Assembly: GCF_025354435.1 (NCBI RefSeq)
Contig: NZ_JANXMU010000008.1
Location: forward strand, 1 to 64,000
DNA from: Rhodoferax sp.
GTDB lineage: Bacteria > Pseudomonadota > Gammaproteobacteria > Burkholderiales > Burkholderiaceae_C
Direction of reading: 5' to 3'
Length of the DNA stretch: 64,000 nucleotides
The position numbers were made by a program, and so were the translations under genes. Every line of letters begins with the position of its first letter. The stretch's first letter is position 1. Of the stretch, positions 27,713 through 38,600 are shown piece after piece. The notes under the pieces are model-generated. The model was not told the origin of the DNA, did no database searches, and was given only the letters and a program-made list of their open reading frames with translations.

Positions 27713-30565
27713 ATGACCGACACCGCTTCCACCGCTCCCGCCCAGCCCGGCTTGCAATCCCTGTCCAAATCGTTCGAACCCGCCGCGCTGGAAGCGCACT
27801 GGGGACCGGAATGGGAGCGGCGCGGCTACGCCACGGCGGGCTACCGGGGCACGGGCCAGGCCAAAGCCGGCGTGGAGGCCTTTGCCATCCAGCTGCCGCC
27901 CCCCAATGTGACCGGCACCCTGCACATGGGCCATGCCTTCAACCAGACCATCATGGACAGCCTGGCACGCTACCACCGCATGCAGGGCCACAACACCGTG
28001 TGGGTGCCCGGCACCGACCACGCGGGCATCGCCACGCAGATCGTGGTGGAGCGCCAGTTGCAAGAGCAAAAGATCAGCCGTCACGACCTGGGCCGCAAGA
28101 ATTTTGTTGAAAAGGTGTGGGAGTGGAAGGAAAAGAGCGGCAACACCATCACCACCCAAATGCGCCGCATGGGCGACAGCGTGGACTGGGAGCGCGAATA
28201 CTTCACCATGGACCCCAAACTGTCCAAAACGGTGACCGAAACCTTTGTACAGCTGTATGAGCAAGGCCTGATCTACCGCGGCAAGCGCTTGGTCAACTGG
28301 GACCCGATCCTGCAAAGCGCGGTGAGCGACCTGGAAGTAGAAAGCGAAGAAGAAGACGGCTTTATGTGGCACATCAGCTACCCCCTGGCCGACGGCTCGG
28401 GGGCGCTGACGGTGGCCACCACCCGCCCGGAAACCATGCTGGGCGACGTGGCGGTGATGGTGCACCCCGAAGACGAGCGCTACATCCACCTGATCGGCAA
28501 GATGGTGAAGCTGCCTTTGTGTGACCGCGAAATCCCGGTGATTGCCGACGACTACGTAGACAAGACTTTTGGCACCGGCGTGGTCAAGGTCACGCCCGCG
28601 CACGACCAGAACGACTACGCCGTCGGCCAGCGCCACAAGCTGCCCATGATTTGCGTGCTGACGCTGGATGCCAAAATTGAGAGCAATGCGCCCGCAGCCT
28701 ACATTGGCCTAGACCGCTTTGTCGCCCGCAAAAAGATCGTCGCCGACCTGACCGAACTCGGCCTGCTGGTCGAGACCAAAAAGCACAAGCTGATGGTGCC
28801 CCGCTGCACCCGCACCGGCCAGGTGATCGAGCCCATGCTGACCGACCAGTGGTTTGTCGCCATGAGCAAGGTCAGCCCCCAGGACCCGACCGGCAAATCC
28901 ATCACCCAAAAAGCAATCGACGCAGTGCAGTCTGGCGAAGTCCAGTTTGTGCCCGAAAACTGGGTCAACACCTACAACCAGTGGATGAACAACATCCAGG
29001 ACTGGTGCATCAGCCGCCAGCTCTGGTGGGGCCACCAGATTCCAGCCTGGTACGACGAAGACGGCAAGGTCTACGTGGCCCGCGACGAGGCCGAGGCGCA
29101 GGCCCAGGCACCCGGCAAGACGCTCAAGCGCGACGAAGACGTGCTGGACACCTGGTACTCGTCGGCGCTGGTGCCCTTCAGCACCATGGGCTGGCCCGAG
29201 AAAACGCAAGATTTTGACCTGTACCTGCCCTCCTCCGTACTGGTGACCGGCTACGACATCATCTTCTTCTGGGTCGCCCGGATGATCATGATGACCAAGC
29301 ACTTCACCGGCCAGGTGCCGTTCAAGCACGTCTACATGCACGGCCTGGTGCGCGATGCGCAAGGCAAGAAGATGAGCAAGTCCGAAGGCAATGTGCTGGA
29401 CCCGGTCGATCTGATCGATGGCATTGCCCTGGCCCCCTTGCTGGACAAGCGCACTGTGGGTTTACGCAAGCCCGAAACCGCCCCCGCCGTGCGCAAGAAC
29501 ACCGAAAAAGAGTTCCCTGAGGGCATCCCCGCCTTTGGGGCCGACGCGCTGCGCTTCACCTTTGCGTCCCTGGCCTCGCTGGGCCGCAACATCAACTTCG
29601 ACAGCAAGCGCTGCGAGGGCTACCGCAACTTCTGCAACAAGCTGTGGAATGCCACCCGCTTCGTGCTGATGCAGTGCGAAGGCCAGGACTGCGGCGTGCT
29701 GGAAGACCAGGCCGATGGCTACCTGGACCTGAGCCAGGCCGACCGCTGGATCGTCTCCAAGCTGCAGCAGGCCGAGGCCGATGTAGCCAAGGGCTTTGCC
29801 GACTACCGCCTGGACCTGGTGGCCAACACGATTTACGACTTTGCCTGGAACGAGTTTTGCGACTGGTACCTGGAAATCGCCAAGGTGCAGATCAACACCG
29901 GCACGGATGCCCAAAAACGCGCCACCCGCCGCACCCTGATCCGCACGCTGGAAACCTTGCTGCGCCTGGCGCACCCGCTGATTCCGTTCATCACCGAAGA
30001 GCTGTGGCAGAAGGTGGCACCTGTGGCCGGTCGTGCGGGTGAGTCGATCAGCATCGCCGTGTACCCCGTGAGCCAGCCCGAGCGCATCGACGAGGCAGCT
30101 ATTGCACACATCACCAAGCTCAAGGGTCTGGTGGATGCCTGCCGCAACCTGCGCGGCGAAATGAGCGTCTCGCCCGCCACCCGCATGCCGCTGTACTGCG
30201 TGGGCGATGCCGAGTTCATGCAGTCGGTGGCACCGGTGTTGCAGTCGCTGGCCAAGCTGAGCGAAGTCAAGCTGTTTGACGACGAAGCCGCCTGGCAAGC
30301 CGCCGCGCAGGCCGCCCCCACCGTGGTGGCCGGCGACGCACGCCTGTGCCTGCACATGGAGATCGACGTGGAAGCCGAGAAAGCCCGCCTGGGCAAGGAG
30401 GCCGCCCGTCTGGAAGGCGAAATCGCCAAGGCGCACAACAAGCTGGGCAACGAAGCCTTTGTCGCCAAAGCCCCGCCCGCCGTGATCGCCCTGGAGCGTG
30501 GCCGCATCACCGACTTTGGCGCGACGCTGGAACGCCTGAAAGAGCAGTTGGCGCGCCTGGGCTAA
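27713..30565 (+). CDS. valS: Valyl-tRNA synthetase
   Basis: 950 aa, the expected length. Class I signature HMGH at residues 71-74 within [16 protein letters not shown], and KMSKS at 553-557. The editing (CP1) domain has [17 protein letters not shown] and [11 protein letters not shown]. The C-terminal coiled-coil arm ([20 protein letters not shown]) is typical of ValS. It charges tRNA-Val in the cytoplasm. Monocistronic here, with only 72 bp to the following GDPD gene. Confidence 0.98.
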   Translation: MTDTASTAPAQPGLQSLSKSFEPAALEAHWGPEWERRGYATAGYRGTGQAKAGVEAFAIQLPPPNVTGTLHMGHAFNQTIMDSLARYHRMQGHNTVWVPGTDHAGIATQIVVERQLQEQKISRHDLGRKNFVEKVWEWKEKSGNTITTQMRRMGDSVDWEREYFTMDPKLSKTVTETFVQLYEQGLIYRGKRLVNWDPILQSAVSDLEVESEEEDGFMWHISYPLADGSGALTVATTRPETMLGDVAVMVHPEDERYIHLIGKMVKLPLCDREIPVIADDYVDKTFGTGVVKVTPAHDQNDYAVGQRHKLPMICVLTLDAKIESNAPAAYIGLDRFVARKKIVADLTELGLLVETKKHKLMVPRCTRTGQVIEPMLTDQWFVAMSKVSPQDPTGKSITQKAIDAVQSGEVQFVPENWVNTYNQWMNNIQDWCISRQLWWGHQIPAWYDEDGKVYVARDEAEAQAQAPGKTLKRDEDVLDTWYSSALVPFSTMGWPEKTQDFDLYLPSSVLVTGYDIIFFWVARMIMMTKHFTGQVPFKHVYMHGLVRDAQGKKMSKSEGNVLDPVDLIDGIALAPLLDKRTVGLRKPETAPAVRKNTEKEFPEGIPAFGADALRFTFASLASLGRNINFDSKRCEGYRNFCNKLWNATRFVLMQCEGQDCGVLEDQADGYLDLSQADRWIVSKLQQAEADVAKGFADYRLDLVANTIYDFAWNEFCDWYLEIAKVQINTGTDAQKRATRRTLIRTLETLLRLAHPLIPFITEELWQKVAPVAGRAGESISIAVYPVSQPERIDEAAIAHITKLKGLVDACRNLRGEMSVSPATRMPLYCVGDAEFMQSVAPVLQSLAKLSEVKLFDDEAAWQAAAQAAPTVVAGDARLCLHMEIDVEAEKARLGKEAARLEGEIAKAHNKLGNEAFVAKAPPAVIALERGRITDFGATLERLKEQLARLG

Positions 30566-30637
30566 GCCCTTCGCGGCGACGCACCATCGTCACAATCGAG
30601 GGCTAGCATGGCGCGCTTCTTAACCCAGGAGTAGTGC

Positions 30638-31825
30638 ATGTCCTCGATCCCGTTTCTTCCCCGTTCCAACCTTGTGGTGGTGGCCACGGCCCTGAGCTTG
30701 GGTGCCTGCAGCATGCTGCCGCCCCAGCGTCTGGCCACGCTGACCGGCCAGGCACCGCTGGTGATTGCGCACCGGGGGGCATCGGGCTACCTGCCGGAAG
30801 AAACGCGCGAAGCCTACCTGCGCGCCATTGCACTGGGTGCCGACGTGATCGAGATGGACATCATCGTCACCAAAGACCGCCAGCTCATCGCCCGCCACGA
30901 CCCGAACCTGGCCATCAGCACCGATGTCGCCAAGCACCCAGAATTTGCAGCGCGCAAGAAGACCATCCAGATCGACGGCGAAACCCAGACCGGCTGGTTC
31001 AGCGACGACTTTACGCTGGCCGAAATCAAAACCCTGGGGGCGATCTCTACCGACGCAGAACGCCCACAGCAGTTCAATGGCCAGTTCAAAGTGATTACCT
31101 TCGAGGAGGTGATTGAGCTCGCCAAGGCCCAGTCCATCGCCACCGGCCGCAGCATCGCCATCTACCCAGAAACCAAAAAACCCAGCTACTTTGCAGCACT
31201 GGGAATACCGATGGAAGACCAGTTTGTGGCCACCATCGTCAAGGCTGGCTGGAATAGCAAAACCGCACCCATCTTTGTCCAGTCCTTCGAACCCAGCAGC
31301 TTACAGTACATGAAGAGCAAAGGCCTGCAGACCAAGATGGTGCAGTTGATTGATGGCGACAGCGTAGACCTGCGCACCGGCCAAGTCACGTTCAAAGCCC
31401 CCAGCGACCGCCCCTACGACTGGACCATGGTGGGTGACAAGCGCAATTTCGATGCCATGCTGACCCCTGCGGGCTTGGCAGAAATCAAAACCTATGCCGA
31501 TGGCATCGGCCCGTGGAAGCGCTACATCATCAGCGTCAAAGGCACCATCGGTGCCGATGGCAAGCCCATGGACATGAATGGCGACGGCAAGGTCAACGAC
31601 GCGGACGCTACGTCTATGGCGCCAACCAGTTTGGTAGCCGATGCGCACAAGGCCGGGCTGTTCGTGCACCCCTTTACCTTCCGCAACGAGTCACGCCGCC
31701 TGGCGATGGACTACCAAAAGGATGGCACGAAAGAATACACAGCCATCTTTAATACAGGGGTAGACGGCGTATTTACCGACTTCACCGACACCGCTCTGGC
31801 TGCGCGCAAGGCCTGGATGCCGTAA
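30638..31825 (+). CDS. Glycerophosphodiester phosphodiesterase lipoprotein (GlpQ-like)
   Basis: 395 aa. The N-terminus has a lipoprotein-type signal (ATALSLGACSM). The GDPD TIM barrel starts VIAHRGASGYLPEETREAY, followed by GADVIEMDIIVTKD with the metal ligands and RHDPNLAISTDV (catalytic His). The end has PTSLVADAHKAGLFVHPFTFR and VDGVFTDF. It hydrolyses glycerophosphodiesters to glycerol-3-phosphate and an alcohol in the periplasm. Ribosome site CCCAGGAG before the ATG. Confidence 0.93.
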   Translation: MSSIPFLPRSNLVVVATALSLGACSMLPPQRLATLTGQAPLVIAHRGASGYLPEETREAYLRAIALGADVIEMDIIVTKDRQLIARHDPNLAISTDVAKHPEFAARKKTIQIDGETQTGWFSDDFTLAEIKTLGAISTDAERPQQFNGQFKVITFEEVIELAKAQSIATGRSIAIYPETKKPSYFAALGIPMEDQFVATIVKAGWNSKTAPIFVQSFEPSSLQYMKSKGLQTKMVQLIDGDSVDLRTGQVTFKAPSDRPYDWTMVGDKRNFDAMLTPAGLAEIKTYADGIGPWKRYIISVKGTIGADGKPMDMNGDGKVNDADATSMAPTSLVADAHKAGLFVHPFTFRNESRRLAMDYQKDGTKEYTAIFNTGVDGVFTDFTDTALAARKAWMP

Positions 31826-31828
31826 AAC

Positions 31829-32056
31829 TCAGCGGCGGCGCAGCACGTGGATGTAATCAGTGCCTGCGGTTTGCTGGTCCACCAGCTCGTTGCCGGTTTG
31901 CTTGGCAAAGGCCTGGAAGTCGCGCACCGAGCCCGCGTCGGTAGACACCACCTTGAGCAACTGGCCGCTTTGCATGTCGGTCAGCGCCTTTTTGGCCTTC
32001 AGGATGGGCAGCGGGCAGTTCAGGCCGCGGGTGTCGATTTCTTTGTCTGTCTGCAT
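31829..32056 (-). CDS. TusA/SirA-family sulfur carrier protein
   Basis: 75 aa. It opens DTRGLNCPLPILKAKKAL, where the CPxP motif carries the persulfide cysteine of the TusA family. TusA relays sulfur for 2-thiouridine in tRNA or molybdenum-cofactor synthesis. It ends three bases after the convergent GDPD stop and is followed upstream by the Nudix gene on the same strand. Whether it is true TusA or a paralogue cannot be decided here. Confidence 0.9.
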   Translation of the reverse strand: MQTDKEIDTRGLNCPLPILKAKKALTDMQSGQLLKVVSTDAGSVRDFQAFAKQTGNELVDQQTAGTDYIHVLRRR

Positions 32057-32086
32057 GGGGCGGGTGTCCTAAGATGGATTTTGATT

Positions 32087-32638
32087 TTAGTGGCTGGAAC
32101 TCTCAACCGGGTTGGGCAGCATCGGCTCCATGAACTGCGGCTCAAAGCCCCGCCCACGCAAGAAATCCGCCATGGCATAGCCGGTCCCGGCGGGCCAGCA
32201 CTTCACGTCGGCCGGGTCGTATAGCCGGTAATCCACCAGCTCGGGCGACAAGCGTACCTCGCCATGGGCGACGGCGTGGTAGACGATCAGCACTTGGTTC
32301 ATGCGCTGAAAGTCGTACACGCCCACCAGGTTCAGCGCCGAGGTCTGCAGGTTGGTTTCTTCCTGGATTTCGCGGGCAATGCCCTCTTGTGGGGTTTCGC
32401 CCGCCTCCATGAAGCCGGTGATCAGCGCGTACATGGCGTTGGTCCAGGCCACGTTGCGCGCCAGCAGGATCTGCCCACCGTATTCCACGATGGCCCCCAG
32501 CACCGGCGTGGGATTGTTCCAGTGCGTGAAGTCGCAGGCCGGGCAGCGCAGCCGCTGCTTGGGGCCGCCGTCTTCCAGCTGGCTGATCAGGGCCAGCGGC
32601 GTGGCGCACTGGGGGCAAAATTTGAAGGCTGAGGGCAT
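32087..32638 (-). CDS. Nudix hydrolase with N-terminal zinc ribbon
   Basis: 183 aa from the ATG at 32638 (MPSAFKFCPQCATPL); a longer frame upstream runs through the dispersed repeat and is rejected. Two CxxC pairs (FCPQC, CPACDF) form a zinc ribbon. The Nudix box GFMEAGETPQEGIAREIQEE matches Gx5Ex7REUxEE. Related proteins hydrolyse NAD(H), ADP-ribose or other nucleoside diphosphate derivatives; the exact substrate cannot be read. Confidence 0.9.
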   Translation of the reverse strand: MPSAFKFCPQCATPLALISQLEDGGPKQRLRCPACDFTHWNNPTPVLGAIVEYGGQILLARNVAWTNAMYALITGFMEAGETPQEGIAREIQEETNLQTSALNLVGVYDFQRMNQVLIVYHAVAHGEVRLSPELVDYRLYDPADVKCWPAGTGYAMADFLRGRGFEPQFMEPMLPNPVESSSH

Positions 32639-32654
32639 GGGTTCAATTTTTAAC

Positions 32655-32715
32655 AATACTACAAAAATAGTAGCTACTAGCGTATATAGAACATACGCTA
32701 GAGCCACTTTTTCTA
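32655..32715. repeat. Dispersed intergenic repeat, copy 5
   Basis: AATAGTAGCTACTAGCGTATA, then ACATACGCTAGAGCCACTTT, nearly identical in design to copy 1. It fills the gap between cysM and the Nudix gene, both on the minus strand. Confidence 0.75.
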
Positions 32716-32722
32716 TAAATTT

Positions 32723-33625
32723 CTAAGCCGGAAAAACGCCGGTGGACAAATACCGATCGCCCCGGTCGCAGACGATGAACACCACCGTGGCATTGGTTTC
32801 GCGCTCGGCAATCTGCTGCGCCACCCAGCAGGCCCCGGCGGCAGAGATGCCCGCAAAAATGCCCTCTTCGCGCGCCATGCGGCGGCACATTTCCTCGGCA
32901 TCGTCCTGGCTCACGTAGGCCAGTTCGTCCACGTGCGACGGGTCGTAAATCTTGGGCAAATAGGCCTGCGGCCATTTGCGGATGCCGGGGATGCGCGAGC
33001 CCTCGCTGGGCTGGGCACCAATGATGCGGATGGCAGGATTTTTTTCTTTCAGGAACCGGGACACGCCGGTGATGGTGCCGGTGGTGCCCATGGCGCTAAC
33101 GAAATGGGTGATCTGGCTCTGGGTATCGGCCCAGATTTCCGGCCCGGTGGTCTCGTAATGGATGCGCGGGTTGTCGGCGTTGGCGAACTGGTCCAGCACC
33201 CGGCCCTTGCCCTCGCGCTGCATCTGGTCGGCCAGGTCGCGGGCGTATTCCATGCCGCCGCTCTTGGGCGTAAGGATCAGCTCGGCCCCGAACGCCTTCA
33301 TGGTCTGGGCGCGCTCGATGGACAGGTCCTCCGGCATGATCAGCACCATGCGGTAGCCCTTGACCGCCGCGGCCATGGCCAGCGCAATGCCGGTGTTGCC
33401 CGAGGTGGCCTCGATCAGGGTGTCGCCCACGCTGATTTCGCCACGCTCCTGCGCCCGCTGGATCATCGACAAGGCCGGGCGGTCTTTCACCGAACCCGCC
33501 GGATTATTGCCCTCCAGCTTGCCCAGCACCACGTTGCCACGCTCGGCATTCACGGCTGCACCAATGCGCTGCAGCGCCACCATCGGGGTTTTTCCGATGA
33601 CATCTTCAATTGTTGGATATTTCAT
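32723..33625 (-). CDS. cysM: Cysteine synthase B (O-acetylserine sulfhydrylase)
   Basis: 300 aa from the ATG at 33625 (MKYPTIEDVIGKTPMVALQR). The PLP lysine lies in AGSVKDRPALSMI, the phosphate loop is EATSGNTGIALAMAAA, and MGTTGTITGVSRFLKEKN and GIFAGISAAG complete the fold-type II pattern. The PEDLS and VSQDDAEEM segments favour CysM over CysK. It makes cysteine from O-acetylserine and sulfide or thiosulfate. Divergent from tRNA-Leu, whose gene begins 41 bp away, so the promoter region is shared. Confidence 0.94.
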   Translation of the reverse strand: MKYPTIEDVIGKTPMVALQRIGAAVNAERGNVVLGKLEGNNPAGSVKDRPALSMIQRAQERGEISVGDTLIEATSGNTGIALAMAAAVKGYRMVLIMPEDLSIERAQTMKAFGAELILTPKSGGMEYARDLADQMQREGKGRVLDQFANADNPRIHYETTGPEIWADTQSQITHFVSAMGTTGTITGVSRFLKEKNPAIRIIGAQPSEGSRIPGIRKWPQAYLPKIYDPSHVDELAYVSQDDAEEMCRRMAREEGIFAGISAAGACWVAQQIAERETNATVVFIVCDRGDRYLSTGVFPA

Positions 33626-33665
33626 ACCCTGCACTGTGCCATAATACTGGTCTTGCTTCTGCATT

Positions 33666-33750
33666 GCCCGGGTGGTGAAATTGGTAGACGCAGGGGACTC
33701 AAAATCCCCCGCCGAAAGGCGTGCCGGTTCGATTCCGGCCCCGGGCACCA
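33666..33750 (+). tRNA. tRNA-Leu (anticodon CAA)
   Basis: The 85-nt gene folds completely: acceptor stem GCCCGGG with CCCGGGC at the 3' end, an encoded CCA, anticodon stem GGGGA/TCCCC around loop CTCAAAA with anticodon CAA, a long variable arm, and T-arm GCCGGTTCGATTCCGGC. It recognises UUG codons. Its 3' end is the integration site of the island that follows. The final 15 bases supplied by the island restore a perfect tRNA, so function is retained. Confidence 0.97.
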
Positions 33751-33753
33751 CAT
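33736..33753 (+). other. Putative attL at the tRNA-Leu 3' end
   Basis: The 18-nt segment CGGCCCCGGGCACCACAT at the tRNA end recurs at 46950-46966 with one missing G. It is the likely core of recombination by the P4-type integrase encoded at 45595-46800. Confidence 0.7.
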
Positions 33754-33758
33754 TTAAG

Positions 33759-33795
33759 GCCGCACACTTCCACAAGTGTGCGGCTTTTTCTTTTT
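33759..33795 (+). terminator. Intrinsic terminator behind tRNA-Leu, supplied by the island
   Basis: Perfect 11-bp stem GCCGCACACTT/AAGTGTGCGGC with a 4-nt loop, then TTTTTCTTTTT. It begins 9 nt after the tRNA CCA and lies inside the element. The older terminator is at 46972-47007. Confidence 0.9.
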
Positions 33796-33854
33796 CCCCT
33801 CTGAAAACCCCTTATGTCACGTGCGTAAGCGTGCATGGAAGTATGCCTACATCC

Positions 33855-33939
33855 GGGGGCACTTGGGGGCACATTTGGGGGCAGAAAATTGGAAAGTGGG
33901 GGCACATGGTACTTTTGGGGGCATCTCCAAAGTGCCCCC
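33855..33939. repeat. GGGGGCA repeat cluster, left end (integrase arm-site-like)
   Basis: Five direct GGGGGCA copies start at 33855, 33865, 33877, 33898 and 33917, with one inverted TGCCCCC at 33933. A 21-bp stretch containing two copies (33863-33883) is identical to 46867-46887 beside the integrase start. Spacing and position next to the att core suggest binding sites for integrase or the AlpA-type directionality factor. Confidence 0.65.
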
Positions 33940-34670
33940 GCAAGGCACCTTGGGCAAGGTCAGAAATTGGGCATTGGGAAATGCAAGGCCGGGGCCGCTT
34001 GCCCCTATGCATCCAACCCTCAGGGGGTAGTTTTCACTTTCTATAAAAGTTTGGGTAACCGTTCGGTTTCCGCTGGGGCCGCCTTGACTTTTGACCCGCC
34101 CCACCCCACGGGCTTGCCTCATCACTTAACCCCCTTGGGCACACAGTGAAACACTGGCTGGGCACGATTCGAATTACCCGTACTCAGAACATGCCAGGAG
34201 GACCCAAACAGGGGGGGCCTGTCAAGCCGCATGTCAAGCAATCCAATTTGCCAGCCGCTAACGCAATTTCGGGATCTTTTAGCCCCGTGTGGGGAATGCC
34301 CCTGAAAGGACCCGCTGGGGGTGGGGGGGGCCATGCACCACCCTGCCGGTAGGACGGGAATAGCCCGCAAGCCACCGCTGACAGGCCATCGCACTGCACA
34401 CCTCTATTTCACCACCAAGCTGCCCCGCCACGCTATGCAAAGACGGCAGGGCCAGCAGCCCACCCATGACGGGCCAAAGCGCACACAGCCCCAGCTCCAA
34501 GATGTGCAAGTGATTGCCGCAAGGGCAGGCATTGCATCCCTACTTGTAACTAAACCGTGAAACTTCATTGGCCCGAAACATGAGCCACCAGCATTCGAAA
34601 CAGGCACGACATGCCCGTTTTGAGCCCATGCAATGCGCGCACACGCGCCCGGTAGCTACCCCGTTTTATA

Positions 34671-34782
34671 GGGAACGTAGGGAACGGTTGCTAAAAACAC
34701 ACGTAAGCCAATGATTTAAAACAACAAAATCGTTCCCTACAGTACCGGGAACGGCGACGGTTTTACCGGGAACGTAGGGAAC
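34671..34782. repeat. GGGAAC iteron-like cluster, left
   Basis: GGGAAC occurs at 34671, 34680, 34747, 34768 and 34777, mostly within TAGGGAAC or CCGGGAAC, with one inverted copy GTTCCC at 34732. The intervening DNA is AT-rich (TTAAAACAACAAAAT). A matching cluster in opposite orientation is at 45360-45472. Confidence 0.7.
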
Positions 34783-34957
34783 CAGAACCTCCATTTATGC
34801 CGCATTGTGAAAAATAAACCAATTTCAAGGGTTTACCCGCAAAAACACACACTCATCTATTGGTGCGGCATGCGCGTGTGGTCGTGATTTTCGGCGCGTG
34901 AATGTTCTCAGCACGCCGCCCCCCAGCGGCCCGACGTGTAGCTCATTGTTTGTAACA

Positions 34958-35663
34958 AAACGACTGCAACCTTTTCGGATGGAGAGCGGCAGCAGCCACC
35001 GTTGAAGCCTCAGGTCAAACCGTGGTGGTCTTTTCGATGGGAGAGCGGCAGCACCTGACGGGGAAGCCCTAGGCCAAACCGTGGTGGTCTTTTCGGACGG
35101 AGAGCGGCAGCGGCCACCAGGGAAGCCCTAGGCCAAACGGCTGCAACCTTTTCGGTGGGAGAGTGGCAACGACAACCGTTGAAGCCTCAGGTCAAACCGT
35201 GGTGATCTTTTCGGACGGAGAGTGGCAACGCCCACCGTTGAAGCACTAGGTCAAACCGTGGTGGTCTTTTCGGTGGGAGAGTGGCAGCAGCCACCGTTGA
35301 AGCGCCAGGTCAAACCGTGGTGGTCTTTTCGGTGGGAGAGTGGCAGCACCCGACGGGGAAGCCCTAGGCCAAACCGTGGTGGTCTTTTCGGACGGAGAGC
35401 GGCAGCGGCCACCAGGGAAGCCCTAGGCCAAACGGCTGCAACCTTTTTGGACAGAGAGCGATAACGCCCACCGTTGAAGCACCGGCTCAAACCGTGGTGG
35501 TCTTTCGGACGGGGAGCGGCAGCGGCCACCAGGGAAGCCCCAGGCCAAACGGCTGCAACCTTTTCAGGCGGAGAGTGATAACGCCCACCGTTGAAGCACC
35601 AGGTCAAACCGTGGTGATCTTTTCGATGGGAGAGCGGCAGCACCCGACGGGGAAGGCCCCGGT
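34958..35663. repeat. Twelve tandem 59-bp repeats
   Basis: Units begin with AAAC at 34958, 35017, 35076, 35135, 35194, 35253, 35312, 35371, 35430, 35489, 35547 and 35606; all are 59 bp except the one at 35489 (58 bp). Each unit has a head (AAACCGTGGTGGTC, or AAACGGCTGCAACC), the constant core CTTTTCGG-GGAGAG, and one of three tails (CACCGTTGAAGC, GACGGGGAAGC, CACCAGGGAAGC). Heads and tails are shuffled between units. The length is not a multiple of three, so it is not coding. A single further copy lies at 43790-43875. It abuts the 3' end of the primase gene. Confidence 0.92.
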
Positions 35664-35673
35664 CGGGAACAGC

Positions 35674-38600
35674 TTACACGTCCAAGCTGTAAACCCCTGC
35701 CGTGACACGGTAGCAGCGCACACCGCTGGCCCCCATGCCGGGCAGCTTGGCTTTCATGCTGAAACGGCCCGGCTCCGACGGGGAGACGGTCAAACAACCC
35801 AGCTCCAGCAGCAGGCGACACACGGCCTCGGGGTCAAAGCCCTTGCATACCTCGGACTTGAACACCTCGGGCAGCACATAGAACTCGCTGGTTGCGTCTT
35901 CTATGAACTCTGGCGGCGTGCCCTCGCCGTACATCACCTGGTGCTGATTGTTGGTCTTGATGTTTGACCCGCCGGAGTCGATCAGCATGCGAAAGCCCGC
36001 CCGGTTCAACGTCTTGGCGCTGTGGTCATCCATGGCCCGGTGGAACCAGGTAAACCGGGCCTCACCTTGGGTCTCAAAGAACATACGGACCTGGCGCAGC
36101 ATGGCTGCCCGTTCGCTGTTGCCCGCCCCGCCACGCGCTTGCAGCCAGGTGCCAAGGCACGTCTGCACTGCCCAGGTAGCGGTGCCCTCGGGCCAGCCCG
36201 TCAGCCCTTGCTGTGTGGCCAGCTCGCCCGCAGCCGCCACGAGGGCAAAGCGCTTGACGGCACGTCGCACCTGGCCCTCTGCACCAGGTGGAACTAGTTG
36301 CACCTCTATGCCGTCCATCAGGGCTTCCAGCCGGGGGCGCAGGGTAGCGATGTTGGCCACCAGCCATTCCAGCCAGGCGCGGCCCGCCGTGCCGTAGCGT
36401 TTGGCCGCATGCGTCTGCACGTGGTTAGAGAAGTCGTGGCCAGTGTCGAAATGGTGCAGCTTCTCCAACGACGTGCCCGGCTCCACCTCGGCCGGAATGG
36501 TGATAAGCCGCACCTCCTGCCCGCCCTTGATCTTTTTGCCCACACTGTCCATGTGCTCTGCTGGGCTGACCTCACCCGTGGACAGGTACAGCACCCGCCA
36601 CGTGGCCACCGGGCGGTTACCGCCTTGGGCCTGGCCACGGGCCTTGCCCATGCCGTCGGCCAGCATGTAGGCGGCTTCGCCCATTTTGTTGGGATCCATT
36701 TGGGCCAGCTCGTCCAGGATCAGCACGCCGTCGCTGTGCTGCTCGGCCAGGCCTTCCAGGCTGGTTTCGGTGGTTTTCCATTTTTGGATGTAGGTATCGC
36801 CATCGCGTTCACTGGCTTTGCCCCATACGCTGGCGGCCAGCAGCAGGCCGGTGGTCTTGCCCACGCTACTGGTGCCCTTGTAGTGAAAGCCCCCGCCCGA
36901 CGTACCCGGTGCCCAGGCCAGCAGCGGCCCGGCAAAGGCCACAGACACGGCCAGGGCAAGGCGGCTATTGCCGATACACAGGCTGCTTAACTGCTCTTGC
37001 CACAGGGCCAAACTACCCCGCTGCGCGTAGCGTGCGCCCCGGCCCTTGTCGTTGTAGAAAATGACTTTCTCGCCATCGGTGTTGCCCAGGGTTTCGCCGG
37101 GCAGCACGTAGCAGGTATTGGCCCCATCGCCGAACCAGCCCACGCGGGAGGTATGGCGCATCAGGGGAAGGTTTTTGCGGGTCAGCAGGTACTGGGTTAG
37201 GTAGGCCCGGTATGTGGCCACAGTGGGCGGCTTAAAGCCCATGCCCAGCAGAATGGTGCGGTAGCCCGTGCCATCGCCCGACAGCATGGCCATGGGCATC
37301 AGCCAGCGGCGGGCCTTGGCCCGTCCGGTGTCGAATTCCAGCAGCAGGGAAACATTGTTGTTGTCGATGTCGCTGACCTCACCCAGCACGCGCAGGGCAT
37401 CGCATATGCGCTTGGGTGCGCCGTTGCCATCGTCGCCGGGCGGTGTGTACCACAGGCCGGATTCATCGCACAGAAAGCGGTCCAGGGGCACACGCACGCC
37501 GTCGCTGGCCATGCCGTCGGCATCGCTACCGGGGGCTACCAGGTCAGCACCAGGTGCATTGCGGCGGGCTGGCCCCTTGCCTGGTTTGGGGGGCTTGGGC
37601 GGCTTGGATGTGGCGGGAGTGGGGTCGGTCATGGCTTGCTGCTGCTGCGCCCGGTGGTGGTCGATTGCGGCCTGCACGATGCGGCGCACCGTGTCCAGGC
37701 CGCGGGCGGCGTGCAGATCGTTAAAGTCGCTGCCGCCATCGGGCAGCAGGGAGGGAAATACGGCAATGCCTTGCACGGCCTTGGCCGCAGCGGTGGCTTT
37801 GTCGCGTCCGGGGTTGTGGCCTTTGGTGGCGAAGGTCTGCACATCGTCATCGCCGCACAGCACCATCAAAGTAGCGGGGTATTGCTGGCGCAAGGCTTTG
37901 GACACTGCGGCCAGGTTGCCCGCATCGAAGGCCACGGCGCAGGGGTAGCCAGTGGCTTCAAACAGGCTGGCGGCGGTGGCGTAACCCTCGGCCACCAGCA
38001 GCACCGCAGGCGGTACAGGTAGGCCACTGGGGTCGATCTGGGGGGCTGGCTGCATGCCGGTAGCGGCATCGCCCACAGCCCCGGCCAGCACCTCGCCAGC
38101 AGCCCCCAGCCAATGCCACAGCCCAGACTTGCGGCCACCCTTCAAAAACAGCTTGTCGGGGCCACCATCGTCGGGCTTGGCCGGGGCGATACGTTGGATG
38201 TTCCAGAGCTGGCCAGCGACATCGCACACGGGCACAAGCAGCCCCCCAGACGCATCAAAACGCACGCCGTGGGGCAGTACGCCCTTGCGGTTCAGGTAAG
38301 GACTGTGGCCCGTGGGGCTGGCCTGCGCCCACCGGGCAGCGGCATCGGTGGCGGCGGCTGCATGGGCGGCATTGATGGCCGCTTGCTCGGCCTGCAGGCG
38401 TTCGGCCTGGTGCTGCTTTTGCAGGGCCACCGCCTCGGCACTGGGTGGGGTGGCTGCCTGGTTGGGCTTGGGTATCTCGAAGCCGTGCTCTTTGGCACGG
38501 TACAGCAGCGTGTTAATGCGCACCCCGCCACCGGCCTTGATGCTGCGCCACGTACCCGCTGTGGCGCGGGCATTGAAGCCTTCGGCGGTCGCGCTCCAGT

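Larger units (their letters stand above)
33751..35673. other. Gene-free left end of the island, rich in repeats
   Basis: About 1.9 kb without a convincing gene. Open frames here change frame every repeat unit or have no recognisable content. The stretch holds, in order, the terminator at 33759, GGGGGCA repeats (33855-33939), about 700 bp with nothing clear (33940-34670), a GGGAAC cluster (34671-34782) and the 59-bp tandem array (34958-35663). A control region for excision and replication is the best interpretation. Confidence 0.65.

Noticed and set aside
35251-35643. Minus-strand frame of 130 codons inside the 59-bp array
   Set aside because: The repeat length is not divisible by three, so the frame rotates with each unit; the open frame is a by-product of the repeat.
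34958-35663. CRISPR array or integron attC ('59-base element') array
   Set aside because: There are no unique spacers between constant repeats and no cas genes; there are no gene cassettes, no attC R'/R'' core sites and no intI. The shared number 59 is a coincidence.
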